Below, piece after piece: positions 26,104 to 35,887 of a stretch of DNA of 64,000 nt. Position numbers and translations under genes: made by a program. The DNA comes from Rhodoferax ferrireducens (lineage in GTDB: Bacteria; Pseudomonadota; Gammaproteobacteria; Burkholderiales; Burkholderiaceae_C). Where the stretch lies: the NCBI RefSeq assembly GCF_003347515.1, contig NZ_QEII01000236.1, positions 1 through 64,000 of the forward strand, in the 5' to 3' direction. The first letter of the stretch is position 1; the number at the start of each line of letters is the position of its first letter. The notes under the pieces are model-generated. The model ran no database searches, had not been told where the DNA came from, and was given only the letters and a program-made list of their open reading frames with translations.

Positions 26104-27672
26104 ATGAACCGTACCCGTTGTGACCGCACCCCCGCCTGGGGCGAACTGCAAACCTCGTTCAATACCAGCGGCCGCGCCTTTGACTTGCGCACGGCATTTG
26201 CGACAGACGCTGGCCGTTTTGCGGCCTTCAGCCAAAGCGCGCCGTATGTGTTTGCCGACCTGTCCAAGAACCTGATCGACAGCACGACGCAGCAGTTGCT
26301 GTTGGATCTGGCGCGTCAAACCGGCGTGGAGCAGCACCGGGACGCGATGTTTGCCGGGGAAAGAATCAATAGCACCGAGCAGCGTGCTGTCATGCACTGC
26401 TTGTTAAGAACACCACCCGCCGACCCCGCCATGCCAACACAGTCCGTGCACAGGCATATGGCAGAGACGCTGCACGAGGTGCACATCACGCTGGACGCCA
26501 TGCTGGCCTACGCGCAAACCGTGCGGGCCGACGAGGCCATCACCGACGTGGTCAACATCGGCATTGGCGGCTCCGATCTCGGTCCGCAAATGGCGGTGCT
26601 GGCGCTGGACGAATTTGCACAACCGGGCAAGCGTTTTCACTTCGTCTCGAATGTGGACGGGCATGAACTGGCCGCCGTGCTCAAGCGTCTCAAGCCGGAA
26701 AGCACGCTGTTCCTGATCGCCAGCAAGACCTTCACCACCATCGAGACCATGACCAACGCCTTGTCCGCCAAGCGCTGGTTCGAGGCCCAGGGCGGCACGG
26801 ACATTGGTCGGCACTTCGCGGCCCTGACCACCAACGTGGCGGCGGCGAATGCCTTTGGCATCAGCACCACCTTCGGCTTTTGGGACTGGGTCGGCGGGCG
26901 TTATTCGATGTGGTCGGCCATCGGCCTGCCGCTGGCCATCGCCATTGGCGCCGACGGTTTTCGCGAATTCCTGGCCGGCGCGCACGAGATGGACGAGCAT
27001 TTCCGCACGGCGCCGCTGGAACAGAATCTGCCGGTGCAACTGGGTTTGCTGGACGTCTGGTACCGCAATTTTCATGGTTTCAGCAGCCGCTCTATCGCGC
27101 CGTACCACAGCGCCCTGCGTCGGCTGCCGGCTTATCTGCAGCAGCTGGAGATGGAAAGCAACGGCAAGCAGGTGGACGCCAGCGGCGACGCCTTGCCCTT
27201 CGGCACCTCGCCGGTGCTGTGGGGCGAGCCCGGCACCAATGGCCAGCATGCGTATTTCCAGATGCTGCACCAGGGCACGGACGTGGTGCCGGTCGAGTTC
27301 GTGGCGATCAAGAAACCCAAGCACAGCTTGGCCGGCCACCACGATCTGCTGCTGGCGAATGTGCTGGCGCAAGCCCAGGCGCTGATGGTCGGTAAGTCGG
27401 ATACGGGCGGGCATAAAAACTTTCCTGGCAACCGGCCCAGCACCTTCTTGCTGCTGGACGAACTCACCCCCGCCAGCTTGGGCGCCTTGATTGCGCTGCA
27501 GGAACACCGCGTGTTTGTCAGCGGCAGCCTGTGGGGCATCAACAGTTTCGACCAGTGGGGCGTGGAGCTGGGCAAGGTTCTGGCCAAGGATATTGCACCG
27601 CGTCTGGCCAGTGGCGACGCCGCCGGGCTGGACGGTTCCACCGCCGGCTTGCTGGCCCTGCTGCGGGCCTGA
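26104..27672 (+). CDS. pgi: Glucose-6-phosphate isomerase
   Basis: A 522-residue SIS-fold isomerase interconverting glucose-6-phosphate and fructose-6-phosphate. The family signatures are DWVGGRYSMWSAIGLPLAI and GSLWGINSFDQWGVELGK; NIGIGGSDLGPQMAVLAL and SKTFTTIETMTNA line the sugar-phosphate site. Length is slightly under the E. coli enzyme. The start follows CGAGGA with suitable spacing. It forms a run tal-pgi-HAD phosphatase divergent from zwf-hexR, so upper pentose phosphate and hexose phosphate steps are gathered here. Confidence 0.96.
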   Translation: MNRTRCDRTPAWGELQTSFNTSGRAFDLRTAFATDAGRFAAFSQSAPYVFADLSKNLIDSTTQQLLLDLARQTGVEQHRDAMFAGERINSTEQRAVMHCLLRTPPADPAMPTQSVHRHMAETLHEVHITLDAMLAYAQTVRADEAITDVVNIGIGGSDLGPQMAVLALDEFAQPGKRFHFVSNVDGHELAAVLKRLKPESTLFLIASKTFTTIETMTNALSAKRWFEAQGGTDIGRHFAALTTNVAAANAFGISTTFGFWDWVGGRYSMWSAIGLPLAIAIGADGFREFLAGAHEMDEHFRTAPLEQNLPVQLGLLDVWYRNFHGFSSRSIAPYHSALRRLPAYLQQLEMESNGKQVDASGDALPFGTSPVLWGEPGTNGQHAYFQMLHQGTDVVPVEFVAIKKPKHSLAGHHDLLLANVLAQAQALMVGKSDTGGHKNFPGNRPSTFLLLDELTPASLGALIALQEHRVFVSGSLWGINSFDQWGVELGKVLAKDIAPRLASGDAAGLDGSTAGLLALLRA

Positions 27673-27676
27673 ACGC

Positions 27677-28324
27677 ATGAATGTCGTATTTGATTTTGGT
27701 GCTGTGCTGTTCACCTGGCGACCCGCTGCCTTGCTGGCGCACAGCTTTCCTCAACGGGCATCCACCCCGCAGCAAGGCGCGCACCTGGCGCAGACGGTGT
27801 TCGGCCATGAAGACTGGCACAACTTCGACCGCGGTCTTCTGAGCATGGCGACGGTGATCGAACGCACCGCCGCGCGGCTGGACCTGGACAGGGGAGCGCT
27901 GACCGAACTGGTGCATGGCATCGGCGACCGGCTGCTGCCGATTGACGACACGGTGGCACTGCTGGCCCAATTGCACAGTTTGCGACAGTCGGCGGGACGG
28001 GACGGTCAGGGTGGCGACGAGGCGCTGAAACTCTACTATTTATCCAACATGCCAGCGCCTTATGCCCGCACGCTGGAGCAAAAGCACAGCTTTTTGCAGT
28101 GGTTTGATGGTGGTATTTTTTCGGGCGACGTACAGCACATCAAGCCGGAGCCGGCCATCTACCGGTTGCTGCAAACCCGCTATGCACTGGAGCCGGCACA
28201 GACCTTGTTTATCGATGATTTGCCGGGCAATGTTGAAGCGGCTCGCGGACTGGGCTGGAATGGCATCCACTTTGAGTCAGCGCCGCAGCTGCAGGCGCAA
28301 CTGGCGCACTTGTTGCGCAGCTGA
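27677..28324 (+). CDS. HAD-superfamily phosphatase (YihX-like)
   Basis: A 215-residue HAD subfamily IA hydrolase. The first motif is VVFDFGAVL, the YihX-type variant of the usual DxD; motif II is YYLSNMP, motif III Lys is in KPEPAIYRLL, and motif IV is FIDDLPGNVEAARGLGW. E. coli YihX removes phosphate from alpha-D-glucose-1-phosphate. Placement four bases after pgi makes a sugar-phosphate substrate attractive, but this is inference. The first motif lacks the second Asp, as in YihX itself. The start at 27677 is preferred to upstream in-frame codons lying within pgi. Confidence 0.85.
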   Translation: MNVVFDFGAVLFTWRPAALLAHSFPQRASTPQQGAHLAQTVFGHEDWHNFDRGLLSMATVIERTAARLDLDRGALTELVHGIGDRLLPIDDTVALLAQLHSLRQSAGRDGQGGDEALKLYYLSNMPAPYARTLEQKHSFLQWFDGGIFSGDVQHIKPEPAIYRLLQTRYALEPAQTLFIDDLPGNVEAARGLGWNGIHFESAPQLQAQLAHLLRS

Positions 28325-28354
28325 GCCTGCACAAGCCTGAGACGCGCACACTCC

Positions 28355-29314
28355 CTAACGCTCCCTAAGGTAGTCATGCATGAAACGCCGGAGCGTGGCT
28401 TGGTACTGGGCATGACCGACCTGGTCCAGGTCACTGTGCGCGCCGCCTTCGATGGTGATCCATTGTTTGGGCGGGTGGGCGGCCGCAAACAGTTTTTCTC
28501 CCAGGTGCATGGGAATCGTCGTGTCCAGGTTGCCATGGAGCATCAAGACGGGCGCGTCCACCCGGGCAATTTTCTGCAGCGAGTCAAAGCGTTCACTGTT
28601 AAAAATCAGTAAAAACCGCGCCAGATACCCCGCCTCCCAAGCCACATCGGCAAAGTCGGTGAAGGCCGATTCCAGAATCAGCGCACCGTAATCGGTCTGG
28701 GCGTGCAGACGGCTGGCCACATCGACCGCCACGCCGCTGCCCATGGAATGGCCGTAAAGCACGCGCTGGCTGGCGCGCGGCTCGCGGCGCTGCAGCTCAG
28801 CCCACGCGGTCTGGGCATCTTGCAGAATGGTTTGCTCCGAGGGTGTGATCGGCGTGCTCAAGCCCCAGCCCCGGTAGTCCACCGCCAATACCGCAAAGCC
28901 GGCTTCGCGCAGCGCGTCGATCTTGCGCAGGTTCTCGAACAGGGTGCGAAACGTGCCATGGAAATACAGCAAGGTGGGCGCGTTCTTGTCAGCGTGCGGC
29001 AACCACCACATCTCGACACGGTGGGCTGGGCCACTGGCGTTGTCAGCTTCGCCATCATGGGCAAGGGCCTGCGACATATCAACAAAGTAGCGCTCGTCGC
29101 CACTGCGCAGGCCTGGAAAATCAGCCGGTATGCCCGGCGTGGGGCGGTAGATAACCCGGCGCTGCTTGGTATCGAGCCAGGCGCAGCCACTGCTTGCCAG
29201 CAGGGAGATGACCAAGAAAATCCGCAACCAGGCGGCACCGCTGCTGGCAGTGCGCAAAAGGGCAGCCGTTACACTGCCAACCCATCGCGTCAGCAAACTC
29301 ACCCTTGTATTCAT
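28355..29314 (-). CDS. Alpha/beta-hydrolase, predicted lipoprotein
   Basis: A serine hydrolase of about 319 residues with a hydrophobic N-terminus ending in a lipobox (LLASSGC), so probably membrane-anchored. The nucleophile elbow is GHSMGSGVAVD; the Asp (HGNLDTTIPMHLGE) and His (GGAHSDLDQ) of the triad follow. It resembles the ABHD13/17 (BEM46) group of esterases/thioesterases. The start is uncertain: ATG 29314 shares the bases CATG with the start of the divergent gene, while ATG 29413 would add residues inside that gene. The substrate is unknown. Confidence 0.8.
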   Translation of the reverse strand: MNTRVSLLTRWVGSVTAALLRTASSGAAWLRIFLVISLLASSGCAWLDTKQRRVIYRPTPGIPADFPGLRSGDERYFVDMSQALAHDGEADNASGPAHRVEMWWLPHADKNAPTLLYFHGTFRTLFENLRKIDALREAGFAVLAVDYRGWGLSTPITPSEQTILQDAQTAWAELQRREPRASQRVLYGHSMGSGVAVDVASRLHAQTDYGALILESAFTDFADVAWEAGYLARFLLIFNSERFDSLQKIARVDAPVLMLHGNLDTTIPMHLGEKLFAAAHPPKQWITIEGGAHSDLDQVGHAQYQATLRRFMHDYLRER

Positions 29315-29816
29315 GAATAAATTGATTCCCATCGCCTTTGGCCTGATTGTGGCCCAGCTTGGCGGCACCGCCATGGCCGCGCCAGACTTCCTCTCCGACC
29401 TGACGCGGGACAAAGTCGTGAGCTGGCAGTTCAGTTCCTATACCCATCATTTCTCCCCCAGTGATGACCACAAACAAGTGTTGATGCTGGGCTTGGAGCG
29501 CGAGCATCCCAATGCCAAGGTGGATGGCATCACGCTGTTCACCAATTCATTTGGGCAACCCACGGTGTATGTTTATCCGTGGGGCGGCGTCTATCACGAT
29601 ATTGGGGGTATCAAGCGCCTGTCGTTCAAGTGGACGGCCGGTTTGCTCTACGGCTACCGGGATCCCTACGAGGACAAAGTGCCTTTGAACTACAAGGGTT
29701 TGTCCCCGGCGCTCATTCCTGCCCTAGTGTATGAATTCAAGCCTGGTTGGTCGGCGCAAGTCAACATCCTGGGGACAGCCGCGCTGATGTTTCAACTCAA
29801 CGCACCGTTTAATTAA
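29313..29816 (+). CDS. Hypothetical exported protein, possibly outer-membrane
   Basis: A 167-residue protein with a clear signal peptide (MNKLIPIAFGLIVAQLGG, cleaved near AMAAPD). The mature part alternates polar and apolar residues, with many aromatic girdle-like positions (WQFSSYTHHFSP, LYGYRDPYED, ALVYEFKPGWSAQVNILG) and ends in a Phe-rich strand, suggesting a small beta-barrel. I recall similar annotated hypothetical proteins in this family but assign no function. Its start codon overlaps that of the divergent hydrolase gene. Confidence 0.65.
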   Translation: MNKLIPIAFGLIVAQLGGTAMAAPDFLSDLTRDKVVSWQFSSYTHHFSPSDDHKQVLMLGLEREHPNAKVDGITLFTNSFGQPTVYVYPWGGVYHDIGGIKRLSFKWTAGLLYGYRDPYEDKVPLNYKGLSPALIPALVYEFKPGWSAQVNILGTAALMFQLNAPFN

Positions 29817-29840
29817 AGGCTGGGGCTCAAAAATATATGC

Positions 29841-29892
29841 CAAATAGGCCTCTAGCCCCCGTCCAATAAGCGCAGCTAGCTATAAAAATAGA
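29841..29892 (-). repeat. Dispersed ~60-bp repeat (family 1), upstream of the groEL-side terminator
   Basis: CAAATAGGCCTCTAGCCCCC, then GTCCAATAAGCGCAGC and CTATAAAAATAG. It lies in a convergent gap, immediately before a bidirectional terminator. Confidence 0.85.
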
Positions 29893-29896
29893 AGCA

Positions 29897-29941
29897 CAAC
29901 AAAAAACCCGCAAGGCTCAAGGCCCTGCGGGTTTTTTGTTG
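29897..29941. terminator. Bidirectional terminator between convergent genes
   Basis: Long arms CAACAAAAAACCCGCA and TGCGGGTTTTTTGTTG flank a 13-base inner part. Both strands carry a T-run, so it can stop transcription from the 29313 gene and from groEL. Confidence 0.85.
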
Positions 29942-29980
29942 TTTTGTGCCGAGTGCCACAAAGAACACTTCGACGCAGCA

Positions 29981-30060
29981 TGAGGCTTCAGTCCTAGGCG
30001 CAAGGGCGCAGACAGTACCAACGGTACGGCAAGCCCTTGCAACGACGGCCTGGAGCCTCA
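29981..30060. repeat. Long imperfect palindrome after groEL
   Basis: Nested arms TGAGGCT/AGCCTCA (29981, 30054), GCAAGGGC/GCCCTTGC (30000, 30033) and GTACC/GGTAC (30015, 30023) form an 80-base stem-loop 14 bases past the groEL stop. It is probably an intergenic repeat of REP type or an mRNA-protecting structure. Confidence 0.6.
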
Positions 30061-30073
30061 GGCAAGGAGCACG

Positions 30074-31741
<1,668 letters not shown>

Positions 31742-31776
31742 TCAGTTGGTTAATGTGACTTGAGCGAGCGGAGAAA

Positions 31777-32067
31777 TTACTTCTCGACAACCGCAAACAG
31801 GTCGTCTTCTTTCATGACCAGCAGTTCGTCGCCGTCAACCTTGACGGTTTGGCCACTGTACTTGCCGAACAACACGCGGTCGCCGACTTTGACAGCCATG
31901 GCGCTCAATTCGCCCTTGTCGTTCTTTTTGCCAGGGCCCACGGCCAGGACTTCGCCTTGATCAGGCTTTTCAGCAGCGCTGTCAGGAATGACGATGCCGG
32001 AAGCTGTTTTGGTTTCGTTTTCCACGCGTTTAACAATCACGCGATCATGCAGAGGGCGAAGTTTCAT
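31777..32067 (-). CDS. groS: 10-kDa co-chaperonin GroES
   Basis: A 96-residue lid protein for Gro[19 protein letters not shown] is the family N-terminus, [20 protein letters not shown] contains the mobile-loop part, and [20 protein letters not shown] completes the domain. The start at 32067 is set by AAAGGAG six bases upstream; a longer frame runs into the CIRCE-side leader and is not real. It is the first gene of groES-groEL. Confidence 0.98.
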   Translation of the reverse strand: MKLRPLHDRVIVKRVENETKTASGIVIPDSAAEKPDQGEVLAVGPGKKNDKGELSAMAVKVGDRVLFGKYSGQTVKVDGDELLVMKEDDLFAVVEK

Positions 32068-32174
32068 GGGATCTCCTTTGGGTTTTGAAACAGAGGTTGA
32101 ACAATCAAGAATGCCAACTGGAATAAGTTGACATTCATTAATCTGAAGAGGGGGTTCCGCGAGGACAAAGCCTG

Positions 32175-32228
32175 TTAGCACTCAACTCTTACGAGTGCTA
32201 ATGATAAGGGCATTTGCCAGACTTTCAA
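32175..32228 (-). promoter_or_regulatory. groESL promoter with CIRCE operator
   Basis: A perfect CIRCE element (TTAGCACTC-N9-GAGTGCTAA) is at 32175-32201, the HrcA repressor site. Directly upstream on the minus strand lies TTGAAA (32223-32228), 16 bases from TATCAT (32201-32206), a sigma70-type promoter. The same bases contain CTTGAAA and CCCTTAT spaced 12 apart, close to a sigma32 promoter. Dual heat-shock control by HrcA and sigma32 is therefore likely. Confidence 0.9.
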
Positions 32229-32406
32229 GAGGGCGGGGGTAAATCCGGGGGTGGATGGCTGTAAGTTCCGATTCAGTCTAGCAGCCCGTCGTGGCATGTC
32301 CTATCGGATTGGCCCATACCTGTACGGTTGATGAGGAATGTCGTTTTGGCGCCGGCATGGCATCATCAGAGTCATTTTTAACCCTAACAATACACTGCCA
32401 CTGCCC

Positions 32407-32883
32407 ATGATTTACGCCGCGCTCAAAACCCTCCATCTGCTTTGCATCATCGTCTGGATCGGGGGCATGGTGTTTGCCCAGTTCTTCTTGCGCCCGGCCG
32501 TGGCCACGCTGGCGGCACCCGAGCGGGTGCGCCTGATGCACGATGTGCTTGGCCGCTTTCTCAACGCGGTGCTGGTGGCGGCCGGACTGGCGCTGGGCAG
32601 CGGCGTCTGGATGATCGGCCGCACGGCGCGGCAAATGGCGCAATCCGGCGTCAAGTTCAATATGCCGATTGAATGGATGGTGATGTCACTGCTGGGCATC
32701 GTGATGCTGGCTGTTTTGGGCCACATCCGTTTCGCGTTGTACAAGCGCCTCTCGCGTGCCGTCACGGCAGAGGCTTGGCCGGCGGGCGGCGCCGCGCTGG
32801 CGAGCATTCGCACCTGGGTTATGGTGAATCTGGTGATTGGGGTGGTGATTGTGGCGGTCACGCTGCTGGGCGCATCGAGCTGA
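32407..32883 (+). CDS. CopD-family membrane protein
   Basis: A 158-residue protein with four membrane helices and the N-terminal pattern KTLHLLCIIVWIGGMVFAQF typical of CopD/YcnJ-like and related haem- or copper-linked membrane proteins. His9 and the WIGG block are the conserved parts. Further segments are about residues 53-75, 88-112 and 130-152. Function in copper handling is suggested by the family, not shown here. The start at 32407 gives a conserved N-terminus. A Bcr/CflA gene follows after ten bases and is probably co-transcribed. Confidence 0.75.
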   Translation: MIYAALKTLHLLCIIVWIGGMVFAQFFLRPAVATLAAPERVRLMHDVLGRFLNAVLVAAGLALGSGVWMIGRTARQMAQSGVKFNMPIEWMVMSLLGIVMLAVLGHIRFALYKRLSRAVTAEAWPAGGAALASIRTWVMVNLVIGVVIVAVTLLGASS

Positions 32884-32893
32884 CGCGCCGTCC

Positions 32894-34138
32894 ATGAATC
32901 CGGACGCGAAACAACTCTGGCGCGCACCGCGCTGGGCACTGGCGGTGCTGCTGGCGGTGCTGGGCATGCTGGGCCCGTTTTCCATTGACACTTATATTCC
33001 CGCTTTTTCGGGCATCGCCCAGTCCTTGGGCGCGACACCAGTAGAGATGCAGCAAACGCTGTCGGCCTATCTGTTTGGCTTTGCCTTCATGTGCCTGTTT
33101 CATGGCGCGATTTCCGACAGCGTGGGGCGCCGGCCTGTGGTTTTGTGGGGGCTGGCGGCCTTCACGCTGGCGTCGGCCGGCTGTGCGCTGTCGCAAAGCA
33201 TCGGCCAGCTGGTGTTTTTCCGGGCCATGCAGGGGCTGACCACCGGCGCGGGCATTGTGGTGGCGCGTGCGGTCGTGCGCGACATGTTTGCACCGGCCCA
33301 GGCGCAGCAGGTGATGAGCCAGATCACGATCTATTTCGGTGTCGCGCCGGCCGTTGCGCCCATCATTGGCGGCTGGTTGTTTGTGCACCTCGGCTGGCAC
33401 AGTGTTTTCTGGTTTCTGACCGCTGTGGGTGTCGTGCTGTGGATCGCCAATTACAAATTGTTGCCCGAGACCCTGCACCTCACGCACCGCCAGCCGCTCA
33501 AGGTCAGCAACCTGCTGCAGGGTTATTGGCAATTGGGGCTTGATCCGCGGTTTTTGCTGTTGGCGCTGGCCAGTGGCGTGCCCTTCAATGGCATGTTTCT
33601 GTACGTGTTATCGGCGCCGGCCTTTCTGGGGGATCACCTGGCCTTGGCCCCGACGCAGTTCTTCTGGTTTTTTGTGCTCAGTATTGGCGGCATCATGGGG
33701 GGCGCCTGGGTCAGCGGCCGCATGGCTGGCCGGTTGGCACCCAAGCAGCAGATCAAATATGGTTTTGCCGTCATGCTGTCCATTGCCAGCATCAATCTGG
33801 CGGCGAATCTGTTGTTCAAGGCGCATGTGGCGTGGGCGCTTTTTCCGATTGCCATTTTTGCCTTTGGCTGGGCCATGATGGTGCCGGTGGTGACGCTGCT
33901 GGTGCTCGATCTGCATCCCGAGCGACGGGGCATGGCGTCTTCGCTGCAGGCCTTTATCGCGTCCTCGGCCAATGGTCTGGTGGCCGGTGTCATCGCGCCG
34001 CTGGTCATGCATTCAACGGTTTTACTGGCGGCGGTGTCGCTGGCCATGATGTGCGTGGGTCTGCTGGCCTGGGTCTACCTGCGCCAACGCTGGCCGCATA
34101 TCGGCAGAGCCGAGGTACACCAACTCACCGAGTTGTAG
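32894..34138 (+). CDS. Bcr/CflA-type drug efflux MFS transporter
   Basis: A 414-residue, 12-helix major facilitator of the DHA1 drug:H+ group. LGPFSIDTYIPAFSGIAQSL in helix 1, GAISDSVGRRPVVLWGL (motif A) and FRAMQGLTTGAGIVVARAVVRD (motif C-like) are those of the Bcr/CflA family. It probably exports small toxic compounds; no specific drug can be inferred. The start at 32894 is ten bases after the CopD-like gene. Its 3' end overlaps the convergent lipoprotein gene by 14 bases. Confidence 0.9.
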   Translation: MNPDAKQLWRAPRWALAVLLAVLGMLGPFSIDTYIPAFSGIAQSLGATPVEMQQTLSAYLFGFAFMCLFHGAISDSVGRRPVVLWGLAAFTLASAGCALSQSIGQLVFFRAMQGLTTGAGIVVARAVVRDMFAPAQAQQVMSQITIYFGVAPAVAPIIGGWLFVHLGWHSVFWFLTAVGVVLWIANYKLLPETLHLTHRQPLKVSNLLQGYWQLGLDPRFLLLALASGVPFNGMFLYVLSAPAFLGDHLALAPTQFFWFFVLSIGGIMGGAWVSGRMAGRLAPKQQIKYGFAVMLSIASINLAANLLFKAHVAWALFPIAIFAFGWAMMVPVVTLLVLDLHPERRGMASSLQAFIASSANGLVAGVIAPLVMHSTVLLAAVSLAMMCVGLLAWVYLRQRWPHIGRAEVHQLTEL

Positions 34139-34928
34139 GAGGGGCGACTTGCAAGACCAGGTCGATGCGGCGCTGCAGGCGCATCGCCGCCTCCCGGTCG
34201 CCGGCCGCATGGGCGCGCTGCAGTTGCAGCCCCAGCCAGGCCAGCAGCGGCCGGCGCCAGCCCTGGGCTGACGCCGTTTCAGTCGCCGCCACGATGTCGG
34301 CCGGTGTCAAACGGCTGCCTTGCAGCAGCACGCCCGCCGCCACCAAGCGCGCCAGCGGGTCTTCCACGGTCCCCAGCATGCTAGTTGCGGGTGCCGCGCT
34401 GCCCGCCGACACCACGCTGCTCGCCGGTTGGTCTGCCATTGCCTTGACGGCCATGGCACGGTGCTGCGCTGGCAGCAGGGCGGTATTCAATCCCGTCCAC
34501 TGCCCGGTCAGATAAGCGGCATAAGCCTGTTCGGCGGCTTGGGTATCGGCGGCCAGCGGCTGGTAGCCGGCGCAGTTGTCAAATTCCAGGCTGGCGACGC
34601 GGGCGGCGCAGCGCGTCAGCTCGGCGCGGGCCAGTAAATCGGCGCGGCCCGTGCTGGAAATCTCAGACTTGGCGCGGGCAAACTCAAAGTCAGCCAGACG
34701 GGTGTTGCCGTTCAGGTAAGCCGACGAAAAGCCCTTGAGCGCGGCAAAGGCGTTGGCCTGCCAGTCGGGCGGCGCCGGCTTGCTGGCGCAGGCGCTCAGC
34801 AGCAGGGTCGCAGAAAAAATCGCGCTGAAAGAACGGGAAATGACAGATACGCCGGCACTGCGCCATGGAGCGCCACGGCCTGCGGCCTCGCGGTGACGAA
34901 TCAAATTAACGGTCGGTTGGCGTGTCAT
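34125..34928 (-). CDS. Hypothetical lipoprotein of the MCE operon
   Basis: A 267-residue protein with a positively charged N-terminus and a hydrophobic run ending in the lipobox LLLSAC, so predicted to be a lipoprotein. The mature part is Ala-rich and mainly helical (helical repeats such as RADLLARAELTRCAARVASLEF). I do not recognise a family, and it is not a typical PqiC/YmbA lipoprotein. Its start overlaps the MlaD-like stop by four bases, so it is translated with the lipid-transport genes and may be an outer-membrane or periplasmic partner. Confidence 0.7.
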   Translation of the reverse strand: MTRQPTVNLIRHREAAGRGAPWRSAGVSVISRSFSAIFSATLLLSACASKPAPPDWQANAFAALKGFSSAYLNGNTRLADFEFARAKSEISSTGRADLLARAELTRCAARVASLEFDNCAGYQPLAADTQAAEQAYAAYLTGQWTGLNTALLPAQHRAMAVKAMADQPASSVVSAGSAAPATSMLGTVEDPLARLVAAGVLLQGSRLTPADIVAATETASAQGWRRPLLAWLGLQLQRAHAAGDREAAMRLQRRIDLVLQVAPPTTR

Positions 34929-35872
34929 GGCAGCTTGATCTCCGTGTCACGGGCAAACGGCCACTTGCGGTTGACCTCGTCCACCAGCTGCGTGACTTTG
35001 CGCAGGCTGATCTCGACCTCGGCGCGCAATGCGCCCAGATCGGTGCTGGCCACGCGCGCATTGGCGCCCACCGCTTGCGCCTCAACCAGCACGGCATCGA
35101 CTTTCTGCAGGCTGGCGCGCACATCGGTGAGCACACTGTTGAGCTGCGTCACGGCGGCTTGCGTCCCGTCCATCACGCCATTCGGACCGAAGACGCGCTG
35201 GTCGGCCTTGGTCAGCAGCGCGTTGGTGCGGTTCAAGGTGTCGATGATTTTTTTGGCCTGCTCTTCGCTGCCCAGCACGCCGGTCAGCATGCCATAGCGG
35301 CCGCTCATGCGTTCGGTCACGGTGCGCAGGTTGGCCATGCTGGTGTTGATGCTGGAGTCGGATCCGGTCATGGTCTCCAGGTTTTCCAGCAGGGTGCGGG
35401 CAGAGGCCACGATGCGCGGAATTTCGGCGTTGGTGTCGCCGCGCAACACAGTCCGCTCGGCGCCTTCGGGCAGGGGCGGGTCGGTCAGGATGCCGCTGAA
35501 GGCGCGGATATGGGTTTCGCCCACCATGCCGCGCTCCATGGTGAAGATGCTGGAGGTGCGCAGCCAGTGGGCGTCTTTGCGTGGCACATCAATCACCATG
35601 CGGGCCTTGCCGTCAGCCGCCAGTTCGATGCGCCGCACGCGCCCGATGGGGAAGCCCGAGAAGGTCATGTCCATGCCGACGATGACGCCCTCGGAGTCGT
35701 CCGAGATCAGCACCAGTTGCTGCTGGCTTTCGAACACGCCGCGGGCATACATCACATAAAGCAGGAAACCCAGCACCAGTGAAGTGATCAGGATCAGCAG
35801 CAGGATGGCCTTGCGCTCGACACGGGCAATCGCAGTCGGAGAATCTGATGGAGGTGGGGTTTGGGGTTCCAT
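34925..35872 (-). CDS. MlaD-like MCE-domain protein
   Basis: A 315-residue protein with one N-terminal membrane helix (about residues 22-43) and a single MCE domain (LVLISDDSEGVIVGMDMTFSGFPIGRVRRIEL, about residues 52-130). A long C-terminal helix-rich region (about 170-300) probably forms a coiled-coil barrel. MCE proteins form hexameric rings in the inner membrane for lipid transport between membranes. The gene lies 15 bases after the MlaE-like permease gene and overlaps the lipoprotein gene. No ATPase gene is adjacent. Confidence 0.9.
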   Translation of the reverse strand: MEPQTPPPSDSPTAIARVERKAILLLILITSLVLGFLLYVMYARGVFESQQQLVLISDDSEGVIVGMDMTFSGFPIGRVRRIELAADGKARMVIDVPRKDAHWLRTSSIFTMERGMVGETHIRAFSGILTDPPLPEGAERTVLRGDTNAEIPRIVASARTLLENLETMTGSDSSINTSMANLRTVTERMSGRYGMLTGVLGSEEQAKKIIDTLNRTNALLTKADQRVFGPNGVMDGTQAAVTQLNSVLTDVRASLQKVDAVLVEAQAVGANARVASTDLGALRAEVEISLRKVTQLVDEVNRKWPFARDTEIKLP

Positions 35873-35887
35873 GCGCAGGGTGGGAGC

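Noticed and set aside
26404..27714. A 436-codon open frame opposite pgi
   Set aside because: It is antisense to pgi and its composition is that of a shadow frame.
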